Shown in pieces: positions 10,089 through 19,301 of a stretch of DNA of 64,000 nucleotides. Source of the stretch: Anabaena subtropica FACHB-260 (GTDB lineage Bacteria > Cyanobacteriota > Cyanobacteriia > Cyanobacteriales > Nostocaceae); NCBI RefSeq assembly GCF_014697105.1, contig NZ_JACJRF010000026.1:1-64000 (forward strand). The letters run 5' to 3'. The stretch's first letter is position 1; the number at the start of each line of letters is the position of its first letter. The position numbers and the translations under genes were made by a program. The notes below the pieces were generated by a model. It saw only the letters and a list, made by a program, of their open reading frames with translations, did not search any database and was not told where the DNA came from.

Positions 10089-11510
10089 TTATTGATTAAT
10101 TTCAACCAATACCTTGGCGTAGGTTAAACCAGAGACTTTTTGGCTATCTTCTGGCGTTAACGCAATTTTGACTTCAACAACTCTGGCATCAACATCGGCT
10201 GCTGGGTCTGTATTTAAGACATCTTTTTTGCCAATTTTTCTGCCAATTTCGCTGACAGTTCCTCTGATTTCGCCGCCAAAGGCTCCGTTATTGCTGTTGA
10301 CAGTGACAGTTTGACCGATTCTGACGCGACCAATACTATCTTCAGGAACTTCCGCAATTACCATCATTTGATCGGTTTGTCCCATTTCCGCAATACCATC
10401 GGCGTTGATGGCTTCTCCTGATTTGGCGTAAATTTTTAAAATTTCTCCAGCTGAGGGTGCTTGAATGTAGCTTAATTTTAATTCGGCTTCGGCTTTTCTA
10501 ACGCTGGCGATCGCATTACTGACTTGGGCTTGAGCCATCTGCACATCAGTAGGGCTAACTTCCACCAATCTTTTCAGTCTGGCTTTTTCTTCATCAATTT
10601 GTCTTTGTAAGGTTGTTACTGTTTTTTCGCGGGTAACTCTGGCTTCGATTAGTTGCTGTTGCAATGATGAGAGAGTTTTGATTTGATTCGCTCTCGCCTC
10701 AGCAACCTGCTGTCTGAGAGTTGCGAGTGCTTGTCTCAAAGCTGCTTGGCTTTCAATTACCTGTTGATTAGCAGTAACCGCAGTCAATCGTCTTCTGTCT
10801 CGCTCTTGCTGGGAAATAGCACCTTCACGATACAGAAAATCATAACGTCCAGCATCAACTTGAGCATTACGCTGTTCGGCTTGGATGCGGCTGAGTGTGG
10901 CTCTTAAAGTATCTTGCTGTCCTCTCAGTTCAGCCTCTAAACGATTAACTAATGCTTGTTGAGCTACTTTTTCTGCACTTAGTTGGGCTGCAATGCGAGT
11001 AATCATCGCTTGTTGAGCATCCCTTTCACCGACTAACTGCGCCTGTAAGCGAGCAATCACTGCTGTTTGAGCTTGAATATCCCTCGGCGAACCAACTCTG
11101 ACTTGAGCCAAACTAGCGCGAGATTCTAACAATTTAGCTTTTGCTTCTTCTACAGCTGCTAGTTGCGTATCATGGTTGTCTAGGATTGCTATCACTTGAC
11201 CCTTCCTGACACGCTCTCCTTCTTTAACGAAGAGTTGTTTAACTCGTGAGGCTGATTGTAGTCCTCCCACGGGGGCTGAAAGTTTAATTACTTCTCCTTG
11301 CGGTTCTAAACGTCCCACAGCACTAATACTACTAACGACTGGTTTAATAGGTACGGATGGAAGTCTTCTTATCTGCTCAAATTTAGCTGTAGCTAGTAAC
11401 CCCGCAGCCACGGCTACTGGTAGGGCTACAGCAAGACCCCACCAAATCTTAGGTTGTTCTAGATCAAGTGGCTGCTCTCTTGACCTACGTTCTTCCGTCA
11501 CCCTTGACAT
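10089..11510 (-). CDS. devB: DevB membrane fusion protein (HlyD family)
   Basis: DevB (473 aa) is the periplasmic adaptor that links DevCA to an outer-membrane TolC/HgdD channel for glycolipid export in heterocyst formation. It has an N-terminal anchor (about 25-43), a split biotinyl-lipoyl domain (VKQLFVKEGERVRKGQVIAIL and SYIQAPSAGEILKIYAKSGE) and a very long alpha-helical coiled-coil hairpin (about 115-340, rich in Gln/Arg/Ala). A beta-barrel domain ends the protein. It is the first gene of the operon, preceded by a leader of about 800 nt with an NtcA-type promoter at its far end. Confidence 0.93.
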   Translation of the reverse strand: MSRVTEERRSREQPLDLEQPKIWWGLAVALPVAVAAGLLATAKFEQIRRLPSVPIKPVVSSISAVGRLEPQGEVIKLSAPVGGLQSASRVKQLFVKEGERVRKGQVIAILDNHDTQLAAVEEAKAKLLESRASLAQVRVGSPRDIQAQTAVIARLQAQLVGERDAQQAMITRIAAQLSAEKVAQQALVNRLEAELRGQQDTLRATLSRIQAEQRNAQVDAGRYDFLYREGAISQQERDRRRLTAVTANQQVIESQAALRQALATLRQQVAEARANQIKTLSSLQQQLIEARVTREKTVTTLQRQIDEEKARLKRLVEVSPTDVQMAQAQVSNAIASVRKAEAELKLSYIQAPSAGEILKIYAKSGEAINADGIAEMGQTDQMMVIAEVPEDSIGRVRIGQTVTVNSNNGAFGGEIRGTVSEIGRKIGKKDVLNTDPAADVDARVVEVKIALTPEDSQKVSGLTYAKVLVEINQ

Positions 11511-11550
11511 GGTTTTTTATCCGTTTATCTGAATTGTGTTGATGAAATTA

Positions 11551-11632
11551 ATACCAATTCAAAATTCCAAAAGCTAGATTCTTTGAGGGTTTCTAAATTT
11601 GAATACATCGGAGAATTTTGGAGAATTGGTAT
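11551..11632. repeat. MITE-like inverted repeat (ATACCAATTC family)
   Basis: The ends ATACCAATTC and GAATTGGTAT are perfect 10-bp inverted repeats 82 bp apart overall. A second element with near-identical ends occurs at 42359-42447, and a lone end GAATTGGTAT lies at 60201-60210. This looks like a small non-autonomous element with TA at the borders. Confidence 0.65.
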
Positions 11633-12325
11633 AACAAAAAGTCAGGAGGTAGAAGCAAATAAAAGTTTTTTGTTAAACTTTTTAGTCTTTGTCATTTAAA
11701 TATTTTTTCCATCACACCGTGCTAGTTTTTGAAGACAAAAAACATTGGCTTGACTCTAAGTATTAGTTAAACTTTGATACCTGATAAATATTTATCTCAA
11801 CAGCTTTTGTCATATTGATCAGCTACAATGGGCGGAACGCCAAGGTCTACAATAAGACGTAGTCCATAGCCAATAGCAGCCTATGAGGGTAAGATGCAAA
11901 ATTACTGATAGCAACCTGGTATTTATTAAACTGGCGTAGAGTAAATTATTTAACCCTACCAACAAGAATAATTTCAAGTTTTACCCAAAAATAACAGAGG
12001 TCTGGGATGACTTGATGTTGAAATTTTTAGTAGATAATTCCTGTGCCAGTCAATTTGAGTATGCAGATAGATTTCAGTTTGCCAAATCTTTCACATATTT
12101 TCTGCAACTTACATGACTTTATTTGTTTTTTTTAATAGCTTATGCAGTTAGGTTTGGTTCAGTAACATAACATTTTACCAAAACTATTACTAATTCGTAA
12201 TTTGTAATAGCCTAAACATAGGTTTGAACCTACGTAATTTACTATCTAAATTTGGTGATTTACTGCTAATTTATGCTGATTTTTTAGATGATTTGATTTG
12301 ACTCCATCAAACTCTATTTGCCTAA

Positions 12326-12367
12326 ATTCTACATTTCTCTTTTTGAGATAAAGGTAACAGAGTGTAC
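12326..12367 (-). promoter_or_regulatory. NtcA-activated promoter for devBCA
   Basis: On the minus strand the sequence is GTACACTCTGTTAC, a perfect GTA-N8-TAC NtcA box, at 12354-12367. Exactly 22 bases later comes TAGAAT (12326-12331), fitting the TAN3T -10 element. This is the canonical class II NtcA promoter layout (GTAN8TAC-N22/23-TAN3T). Transcription would start near 12319, about 800 nt before devB. NtcA control of devBCA is established in Anabaena PCC 7120; that this box is the one used here is inference. Confidence 0.75.
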
Positions 12368-12516
12368 AAATGTAGGATTAGTATTTAATTTTTGAAATAC
12401 ACATAGGGAAGCCACTGCGCTTTTGTAGGTTTCCTTGTTTAAAGCAATTAGTGTTGGGCATTGTCCACCGTATCATGGTTTTGGTGGGCATTGCCCACCC
12501 TACAAATACCTCAGGA

Positions 12517-13254
12517 TTATTCTGGGAGGTCAAACAAGACTGTAGTCATGTAATATTCTGCCCAATCTGTACCAAAAGCTTTTTCTAAAACTCTGCGGGT
12601 TTTATCATTTTGTTGCTGTTTGGTACAGTAGTTTTTTTGTCCCGCCAGAATTTGCTGAGTTTGTTCTGGTGAAACAGGACTAGAGGCGATCGCTGCTTGA
12701 CAATGAACTTCTAAAAACTCCCGCACCCGTCCCAAAAACATGGTTTCTTCTTCTGGGGAACTAGGACGTACAAAAATGCAGAAATCAGAGAATATATTAC
12801 CCCATTCCGGTAATTCTCGTGGTTGGGAAAAATTGATTGTGTCGAGATTTGTCAGGGCAGAATTATAAGATTCTGGTAAGCTACGGTCTAAGTGTAGAGG
12901 AGAAAGGTCAGCGATCGCTGCACTAATTTGACCCCTACCCCCGACTAAATCACAGCCAAACATGGGTAGGTCATACTCTGGACGCGGAAACATCACACAG
13001 TGCAGAATGTCTAGCATATTTCCTACCTTGGCTAATTCCAAGTGCATCTTCCGAAACTGGGGTGTTTGATAGCACCTATTTTCAATCGTCAGTTTCTCAC
13101 CCTCCAGTCTCCCTTCCACATACCCCAACTCAGCAGGCAAATTATAAGGCGACAAGTCCAAATTTTGATGCCAAACTTCTTCAATACAGTCAGCTAGTTG
13201 GCGAATGAGGGGATGTTGTTGCTCACGTAGCGAGGGAATGGAAGTAAGTGACAT
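12517..13254 (-). CDS. pcyA: phycocyanobilin:ferredoxin oxidoreductase
   Basis: PcyA (245 aa) reduces biliverdin IXalpha by four electrons from ferredoxin to phycocyanobilin, the chromophore of phycobilisomes, phytochromes and cyanobacteriochromes. The active-site residues known from Synechocystis PcyA (Glu76, His88, Asp105) are present here with a constant offset of three: Glu73 (HLELAKVG), His85 ([12 protein letters not shown]) and Asp102 (FGCDLVGG). The length is normal. It starts at ATG 13254 and lies upstream of the dev operon on the same strand. A sensor kinase in this window (55.7-58.5 kb) has candidate bilin-binding domains. Confidence 0.97.
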   Translation of the reverse strand: MSLTSIPSLREQQHPLIRQLADCIEEVWHQNLDLSPYNLPAELGYVEGRLEGEKLTIENRCYQTPQFRKMHLELAKVGNMLDILHCVMFPRPEYDLPMFGCDLVGGRGQISAAIADLSPLHLDRSLPESYNSALTNLDTINFSQPRELPEWGNIFSDFCIFVRPSSPEEETMFLGRVREFLEVHCQAAIASSPVSPEQTQQILAGQKNYCTKQQQNDKTRRVLEKAFGTDWAEYYMTTVLFDLPE

Positions 13255-13439
13255 ATTCTATTCGAGAATGCAATTTAGATGTCAGTCTACGGCCTGTCGA
13301 GCTACTTCTGTTCTGGATTGCAACATAAGTTTGGGGATTGGGGTAAATAGTTGATCTTAGGTGTTGTTCGGGATGACAGGCTAGAGTTTGGCTGATTACC
13401 TCACCTTACGTATGTGGTTGTCTAGGTAATTAACGAGAA

Positions 13440-13610
13440 TGAAGCCGTGATGAAGCCCCTATAAAATTACTATTAATCGGAGGAATTACAGTAGTCAAAT
13501 AGAAGCTAAGGTTCTAGAATCGAAGCGTAAGTAACTATACAGAACCAATTATAGTCTATCACCTATAGTAGCCCCCTGACCGGATGAAAACAACCCGTCA
13601 GGGGGTCTTA
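13440..13610 (+). ncRNA. candidate small RNA ending in a strong terminator
   Basis: A GC-rich hairpin with a 9-bp stem CCCCCTGAC/GTCAGGGGG (13572-13605) followed by TCTTAATTTTG looks like a plus-strand Rho-independent terminator. No plus-strand gene precedes it: the neighbour upstream is pcyA on the minus strand, and the next plus-strand gene starts 230 bases later. A short untranslated transcript from roughly 13,440 is therefore plausible. The 5' end is a guess, and no known sRNA family was recognised. Confidence 0.35.
13572..13605 (+). terminator. strong hairpin terminator
   Basis: The stem CCCCCTGAC/GTCAGGGGG with a 16-nt loop is followed by a T-rich tail TCTTAATTTT. The reverse strand lacks a T tract, so the direction is plus. 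Confidence 0.6.
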
Positions 13611-13838
13611 ATTTTGGGCATTGCTGAAGAAAGGGATAGTGGGCATCTTGCCAGATCCGAAATACAAGAAGCAAGATGCCCATCCCACAAAAATATTGAA
13701 ATCATCCCGCATTTATGCAGTGCCTAATTTTGTTAGCCATTGGCTATAAACCTTCTATATCATCTATTGAGAATAGTTCTTAATTGTTATAAATGCTTGT
13801 AGTATGTATTGATATTCTCAATTTTTACCAACCCTAAA
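13611..13838. repeat. dispersed repeat upstream of the lipoprotein gene
   Basis: The stretch holds an imperfect inverted repeat GTGGGCATCTTGC/GCAAGATGCCCAT (13639-13683). It runs into a 54-base block (13671-13724) that recurs at 42474-42527 with 6 mismatches. The remainder must hold the promoter of the gene starting at 13839; I see no clear boxes. Confidence 0.6.
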
Positions 13839-14579
13839 ATGTTCAACCAGCAACAAAGTAAACATTATGCCCTTGTGGGTGGATATATATTGACTGCGAT
13901 CGCTTTTCTGACTGGATGCAATTCTGCTCCTAGTGAACCAACAAGCGATAACACAAAGACACTTGAAACCACTGCTCAACCCGTAGCAGGTACGGAACAA
14001 ATGAGTGAGGGAGAAAAAGCCAATGCGGATTTTCAGGATAAACTCAGTGGTAAAGCCCTGCTGAATGCTTTAAAACAAGGCGGACACATAATTTATTTTC
14101 GTCATACCCAAACCGAAAAAGATTATGCTGACCAAGTAAAAGCGGTGATGGGTGATTGTTCAACTCAACGGATGCTGAGTGAAGTCGGATGGAAACAAGC
14201 TAGAACGATTGGGGAAGGATTTCGCAAGTATGCTATTCCCGTTGATCAGGTAATTTCTAGTCAGTATTGTCGAGCTTGGCAGACAGCAGATTTAGCCTTT
14301 GGTAAATACGAGAAAAATGCTAACCTCAACTTTCCCAAGGCTGAAGACTATTCCCCCGAACAAACGTCTCAGATGAAAGCCCAGCTAACACCAATGTTAA
14401 CGGCTGTACCAACAAAAGGGACTAATACTGTAATTGTCGGTCATGATGATTTGTTTGAAGCCGCAACAGGGATTTATCCAGACCCACAAGGTATGGCTTA
14501 CATTGTTAAGCCTGATGGCAAAGGTAGTTTTGAACTGGTTGCCAATCTGCTTCCCGAAGAATGGGCAAAATTAGAGTAA
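13839..14579 (+). CDS. histidine phosphatase family lipoprotein
   Basis: The 246-aa product has a lipoprotein signal peptide with lipobox LTGC (Cys27) and a Ser/Thr-rich linker. A histidine phosphatase fold follows: FRHTQT (catalytic RH), LSEVGWKQARTIG, SSQYCRAWQTA (second Arg) and VGHDDLF (late catalytic His). It should act at the cell surface or in the periplasm on a phosphoester. Family members vary widely, so the substrate is unknown. The ATG at 13839 is chosen over an upstream TTG because it gives a normal signal peptide. Confidence 0.85.
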   Translation: MFNQQQSKHYALVGGYILTAIAFLTGCNSAPSEPTSDNTKTLETTAQPVAGTEQMSEGEKANADFQDKLSGKALLNALKQGGHIIYFRHTQTEKDYADQVKAVMGDCSTQRMLSEVGWKQARTIGEGFRKYAIPVDQVISSQYCRAWQTADLAFGKYEKNANLNFPKAEDYSPEQTSQMKAQLTPMLTAVPTKGTNTVIVGHDDLFEAATGIYPDPQGMAYIVKPDGKGSFELVANLLPEEWAKLE

Positions 14580-14654
14580 AGTTAGTGTAATCTGTCAACC
14601 CAAAAATTCCATACACTGAGTAGGGGTAATGTATCGCTTGGGCATATCCCCAAC

Positions 14655-16403
14655 TTATCGCCATCCCAGAAACCTTAATCCTGGCACAATTAGGTAGTAA
14701 CTAACTCCTAACCAAAAACTCATTAAGATACCAACAGAGCTAAAAAAGGCAAGAGGTAGGGATAAATCTGACCAGAGGTGGCGGCTAGAAACTTCTAAGA
14801 TGTTGGCAGGGAATCCTAAAACTATCAACACTGCCACAGCGATCGCTGTTCCAAATGAGCTAATCATGGCATAAACTATGTGATGGCTACGGAAACCCAT
14901 ACTTAGGGCTAATAAAAATACAGATATGGCGGTTGCTCCTACCAATCCTTCACCACTATCTGCGGTTGATGTGATTACTTGCCAAACTAACCAGCCGAAA
15001 GCATAGCTAATTATGCCCATGAATGAGGCGACTAAAAACCGCCTTCTTTGGGCAAAACACCCGGATGCTGTGAGTCCCCAGGCTGTACCTAAGCCGGCGA
15101 CAGCAAATATGAAAATTTCCGCCCCGAATCCCGATTCAGGGTTAGGGATTAATTCGGGTAATTGGCTGGCGAGAAATTCTCTGAAGCGATCGCCTAAGTT
15201 TGTCTGATATGCCAAAATAAATCCAGTGATTGTCCCAGAACTAGCACCAAGACCAGTTAACAGCATTGCCCAAATTGTTAAAAAACAAGCTTGGATGGTT
15301 TGGAAGATTGTCTGTACAATCCATCTCAATATTTTGCCTAAGGTTTGGTTCAAGTTGCTGAAAGCTTGCTCAGTTCCTTGACTCAAGAGTGTTAATTGAT
15401 GAGTAAACTGGGTTAAGAATTGCTGAAAACCGTTCTGTGGTGAAGCGGAAGGGTTAATTTTAGCTAACCGTTTTTGAATCATAGCAGCGTTAGCTGGACG
15501 CGATCGCACATCTTCTTGCACCATCTCGTCTAGTAAATCTGCTAACTGAGGTCTGACACTAACTCTATTACGCCATTGCAAAACCCCTGTCTGGGAATCT
15601 TCTAATTCTGGCGGATACTTACCTGTGAGTAATTCAATCATCGTCCGACCGAGGGCATAAAAATCAGCAGTCAGACCGATATGTCCGCCTGTAACTTGTT
15701 CTGGTGGACTGTACCCAGAAGAAAATAACCTAGTGGAACTAGATTCTTGGCGCTGTCTTCCTGTGTTAAATTGTTTTGCTCCACCGAAATCAATTAAAAC
15801 TAATTGTTCCCATCCTGTTCGCCCTTGAGATGCAAGCATACTGGGTGAGGGAGTGCGTAACATCAAATTAGATGGTTTAATATCACGATGTATAATCTGA
15901 TGCTTATGTAATTCTTGTAAAATTTTGACTGCTTGAGTTAACCAATTTAATACCAAATCTTCTGGGCATCCTTGGGGATATTTATGTAACATTTCCTCTA
16001 GGGTAGGCCCGTTAATTTTTTCCATTACCAAACAAGGTAGTTGGCGTGGCTTGGGGTTGGATACATTAACTTGAAAATGTCCATCAGCCTCAACTTTTGG
16101 GACACCAGGATGCCTTAACCGGACTAAAACCTCTGCTTCTTGCGTAAATAATTCTAGTGCTTTTGGTGAGTCTTCTATCAACACCTTTAGCACTTTTTCC
16201 GTTTGAGTATTCTCATCCCACACGGTATAAATTTGCGCGAATCCCCCCGCACCCAAGGTTTGTAATGGCACATAGCGATCTAACAGTTGTAGCACCGCGC
16301 CACAGCTGTTACAAAATTTGTTACCCCAAGGTTGGGGATAGGGACGTTGACAGTCAGGATTTATGCAATGAACCTCAGAAGAACGGTATATCAAGGCTTC
16401 CAA
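14655..16403 (-). CDS. serine/threonine protein kinase with N-terminal zinc ribbon
   Basis: The 582-aa protein begins with a four-cysteine zinc ribbon (CINPDC...FCNSCG, residues 13-34), common in cyanobacterial kinases of this class. A complete Hanks-type kinase domain (about 43-315) follows: Gly loop LGAGGFAQIY, VLKVL lysine, HRDIKPSNLML catalytic loop and DFGGAKQF. The C-terminal 250 residues hold several hydrophobic helices, so the kinase is membrane-bound with the catalytic part in the cytoplasm. The best start is a TTG at 16403 preceded by TTAGAG, because no ATG lies upstream of the zinc ribbon in frame. Confidence 0.88.
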   Translation of the reverse strand: MEALIYRSSEVHCINPDCQRPYPQPWGNKFCNSCGAVLQLLDRYVPLQTLGAGGFAQIYTVWDENTQTEKVLKVLIEDSPKALELFTQEAEVLVRLRHPGVPKVEADGHFQVNVSNPKPRQLPCLVMEKINGPTLEEMLHKYPQGCPEDLVLNWLTQAVKILQELHKHQIIHRDIKPSNLMLRTPSPSMLASQGRTGWEQLVLIDFGGAKQFNTGRQRQESSSTRLFSSGYSPPEQVTGGHIGLTADFYALGRTMIELLTGKYPPELEDSQTGVLQWRNRVSVRPQLADLLDEMVQEDVRSRPANAAMIQKRLAKINPSASPQNGFQQFLTQFTHQLTLLSQGTEQAFSNLNQTLGKILRWIVQTIFQTIQACFLTIWAMLLTGLGASSGTITGFILAYQTNLGDRFREFLASQLPELIPNPESGFGAEIFIFAVAGLGTAWGLTASGCFAQRRRFLVASFMGIISYAFGWLVWQVITSTADSGEGLVGATAISVFLLALSMGFRSHHIVYAMISSFGTAIAVAVLIVLGFPANILEVSSRHLWSDLSLPLAFFSSVGILMSFWLGVSYYLIVPGLRFLGWR

Positions 16404-16774
16404 TCTCTAATTCATTTTCAATGCTCAAGTAATGTTGACAATGGCGGATTGTTGGTTTTGAGCATATTGAGTCAGTCCCTATGTACTATTTTTATTATGC
16501 TCAATGGATGCTCAAAATGTTCTCTTAATCAAAAAAATCAAGTTATGGCAGTAGCTAGATAGATTAGGACATTAAGGAATCATAAAACCATTACACTCAG
16601 AGGCATTCAAGTCTGTCACCTGTCACCTGCTATAGATAGATTTTGAACGAGAAAAAATAAGTGTTGTTTGATTCTGTAATCAATTTTAACTGTGTAGGTG
16701 ACTTAGAGGGCGATCGCCTACGGTGGGGCGTAGCCCATCGCCTGTCTTCTGGCAGAATTTCTGAGGCGCTGGGG
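16404..16774. other. intergenic region with a hairpin repeat
   Basis: Between the kinase start and the methyltransferase stop, both on the minus strand, I see no coding frame. A GC-rich inverted repeat built on GGGCGAT/ATCGCC with an inner CCTACG/CGTAG (about 16707-16743) lies just after the methyltransferase stop and may help end its transcript. The rest presumably holds the kinase promoter. Confidence 0.4.
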
Positions 16775-17515
16775 TTAATTTTCAGCTGGTTTTTCAAATA
16801 TCATTAGGTGTTGTTGGGGTAATAAGTTTTTAGTTTCTCGCCAAATTAAACCAACATCTGCCATTTCTTGACGTACTTGTTTTTGCGTCATCTTATGCAG
16901 TCGCTTAATCATAATAAATGGATTTTCACCACGGTATTCTACCAACACCGCCCTACCTCCTGGTTTCAGGGCTTGGACAATTCCTTGCATTACTTCCTGG
17001 GGATACTCAAATTCATGGTAAGCATCCACCATTAAAGCTAAATCGATACTTGCAGGAGGAAGATGAGGATTACTCGGAGTTGCTAACACAGACTCAACAT
17101 TAGTAATATTTTTCTCTTGTTTCAAATACTCCAAAATCTCTAACATTTCTGGCTGAATATCTACAGCTAAAACCTTTCCTGCTGTCAGTAAAGGCGCAAT
17201 TTGCCAGGTCATGTAACCCGTACCAGCACCAATATCAGCCACGACATCATCCGGTCTTAAATTTAAGGCATTAATTATCTTACTTGGTTGTTCCTCTGCT
17301 TCACGGCTTGGTCTTTCTAGCCAACCTGCACCAGTGTGTCCCATAAATTTGGCAATTTCTCGCCCCATGTAGTATTTACCAATACCATCGGGACTGTGAA
17401 TAGCCCGTTGTTCATAGACATTAGCAGATAAGGGACTGGCGATCGCTACATTAGTAGCATCTAATCCCCATATCAAACTAATCATTGCTATCAAATAAAA
17501 AAATTTATAAATCAT
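16775..17515 (-). CDS. exported class I SAM-dependent methyltransferase
   Basis: The 246-aa protein has a likely signal peptide or anchor (MIYKFFYLIAMISLIWGL, cleavage possible after AIAS near residue 27). A Rossmann methyltransferase fold follows with motif I VVADIGAGTGYM, the acidic end of strand 2 VLAVDIQPEM, a motif near LALMVDAYHEFEYP and LKPGGRAVLVEY. Such exported methyltransferases recur in cyanobacteria; the substrate is unknown. It lies 28 bases after the metallophosphoesterase gene on the same strand and may share its transcript. Confidence 0.87.
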   Translation of the reverse strand: MIYKFFYLIAMISLIWGLDATNVAIASPLSANVYEQRAIHSPDGIGKYYMGREIAKFMGHTGAGWLERPSREAEEQPSKIINALNLRPDDVVADIGAGTGYMTWQIAPLLTAGKVLAVDIQPEMLEILEYLKQEKNITNVESVLATPSNPHLPPASIDLALMVDAYHEFEYPQEVMQGIVQALKPGGRAVLVEYRGENPFIMIKRLHKMTQKQVRQEMADVGLIWRETKNLLPQQHLMIFEKPAEN

Positions 17516-17543
17516 CAGCGTTAATCGATGGATTCATTTCCAT

Positions 17544-19160
17544 TTAAATCACAAAAGGTTGCAACTCATGCTGATTCCACTGTTCATCAACCCGTTCTGC
17601 TACCAAAGGTCGGACAATAAATTTAGGTGGATTACCATCTTGAACATCAATTCGCACACCAGAATAAGCCAGTCGCTTTGGGAAATTTTGCTCACTGCGT
17701 CCCACATACAGCAGTGAATCTGCAACTTTTCGCAGAGAACGACCCGGAATATCGCTAAAAATCTCCATTAACTCTGTACCTTCTGGTCGCTGGCGACGGG
17801 GACGGCGACCACTACCACCAGAGATAATGCAGTTGAGGTGCGAGTCTGCATAGCCTGTATCAGTGGTGCGGAGATATTCTAAACAGTGGGCGTGACCGTT
17901 AAAAATTAAATCAACTATAGGACGTTCCTTGACCAAAGAACCAAGAGTTTCTGCAACTTGGTTAAATACCCAGCGCAAGCGGTGACGTACAGCGAGAGTC
18001 TGGGCTTGATTCCACTTAGTCGCTTCTGTAACATAAGGTGGATGGTGGAAAAATAAGATTCTTCCCCGGACTTCTTTGGTGTTCCAAGATTCAATGAGGC
18101 GATTTCGTAACCAGTCTAGTTGTTCCAAGTCAATATTGGGTGCGTCGTGAGCTGCTAATTGCTTTTCGATATCGATTTTGACCTCATTGATTTGGTCTAA
18201 CTTGGCGCTGAGGTCATCGAATTGTTCCGCATCATCTGGTTGATCTGGATTGAGGCGATGCCCTCCGGTCGGTCGTAGACCAACGCATTCTGCTAAAATT
18301 TGTAATTCTTCTTTGTCTATTTCTTGGCGACGCTTTTGCAACTCCCGGCGATAAATATCTCCAGCTTGGGTTGTGGGCAAAGGTGATGGTGCATTCCAAG
18401 TATTAGAATCAAGAGCAAAAAAATCAATCCCACCGTAACGAAAACTGTAATAACGGTTAGGTACACGAGTAAAGTTTCCCGGTACATAACGTAGACAGCG
18501 ACCCGTATCAGTTTTACCAGTGTAGTGTAAATCTAAATGACGATGTAAATCTTCCGGGGCGATGGTCGAAGACTCACCTTCGGCGATGGCTGCTAGATAA
18601 TCAATAAAGGCTCGTGCGTAAGCATCACCTTGATTAGAACCGTGCCAACCAATTTCAAAATCCTTATAGCGCAGTATCCGCCGTAACCGTAAAGTACTAC
18701 CAGTTAGCCACCGATACATCAAAGGCACATCATAATAATCATGATTGCCCAGGACTGGTAAAAACGGTAAATTAAAAGTCATGCGATCGTAAGCAATATT
18801 CTGGGGAGCCTCACCACCCACTAAAAACTCCCGATAGGGTTCAATAAAATTTCCTGGGTAATACTCATGGGAACCCACCACATAAATCACATCCCCAGTG
18901 TGCAGCACAAAACGGCACTCATCCTTATGAGCCAGCATGAGTTCAGCCACTTGTCGTTGGGGATGATGACCATAGTGAGACTTTGTACCACTATCACCAA
19001 TCACCATAAACGAAAATTCCGGATGATCATCCCGACCATCGTCTATCACCATACTCGTTTGGTCGATTCCCCGTTGCACAATACTAGGATGCTTCCACCG
19101 CACCCTTTCCTTCATCTTTTGTATTTTTACAGGAATCGACGGTTCGGAAATCAGTTTCAT
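17544..19160 (-). CDS. metallophosphoesterase (calcineurin-like)
   Basis: The 538-aa product carries the full set of dinuclear metal motifs: FMVIGDSG, LHTGDVIY, VLGNHDYYD, ILFFHHPPYV and NGHAHCLEY. There is no obvious signal peptide. A long insert between GNHD and the later His motifs, with a charged helical stretch near residues 270-330 (RRELQKRRQEIDKEE), distinguishes it from short phosphodiesterases. The substrate cannot be read from the sequence. It starts at ATG 19160 and is followed closely by the methyltransferase gene. Confidence 0.9.
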   Translation of the reverse strand: MKLISEPSIPVKIQKMKERVRWKHPSIVQRGIDQTSMVIDDGRDDHPEFSFMVIGDSGTKSHYGHHPQRQVAELMLAHKDECRFVLHTGDVIYVVGSHEYYPGNFIEPYREFLVGGEAPQNIAYDRMTFNLPFLPVLGNHDYYDVPLMYRWLTGSTLRLRRILRYKDFEIGWHGSNQGDAYARAFIDYLAAIAEGESSTIAPEDLHRHLDLHYTGKTDTGRCLRYVPGNFTRVPNRYYSFRYGGIDFFALDSNTWNAPSPLPTTQAGDIYRRELQKRRQEIDKEELQILAECVGLRPTGGHRLNPDQPDDAEQFDDLSAKLDQINEVKIDIEKQLAAHDAPNIDLEQLDWLRNRLIESWNTKEVRGRILFFHHPPYVTEATKWNQAQTLAVRHRLRWVFNQVAETLGSLVKERPIVDLIFNGHAHCLEYLRTTDTGYADSHLNCIISGGSGRRPRRQRPEGTELMEIFSDIPGRSLRKVADSLLYVGRSEQNFPKRLAYSGVRIDVQDGNPPKFIVRPLVAERVDEQWNQHELQPFVI

Positions 19161-19301
19161 AATTTAAGTACCACTTCACATAAATTAGTTACTTTTTTAA
19201 ACGCAGAGTATTTCCCAAATTTCAAATATGAAAATTCATCTCTCTGTGTGTTCCTCCGCGCTTCCCTCAGCGTACTCTGCGTTGAAAAAGAAACCTCCTC
19301 T

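Larger units (their letters stand above)
11511..12516. other. long devBCA upstream region
   Basis: About 1 kb lies between pcyA and devB, both on the minus strand. It holds a small inverted-repeat element at 11551-11632, an NtcA-class promoter at 12326-12367 and a short GGGCATTGCCCACC hairpin repeat near 12484-12504. I see no open frame that looks coding. Long leaders are consistent with the distant, nitrogen-dependent dev promoter known in Anabaena. Confidence 0.6.

Noticed and set aside
12181-12260. Other possible NtcA boxes (for example GTAATTTGTAATAG) upstream of devB
   Set aside because: They lack the exact GTA-N8-TAC spacing and a matching -10 box; the site at 12354-12367 fits fully.
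19230-19290. GC-richer block between the metallophosphoesterase and ABC exporter genes as a possible RNA gene
   Set aside because: It looks like a dispersed intergenic repeat (CTCTGCGT-type words) and shows no stable, terminator-like fold.
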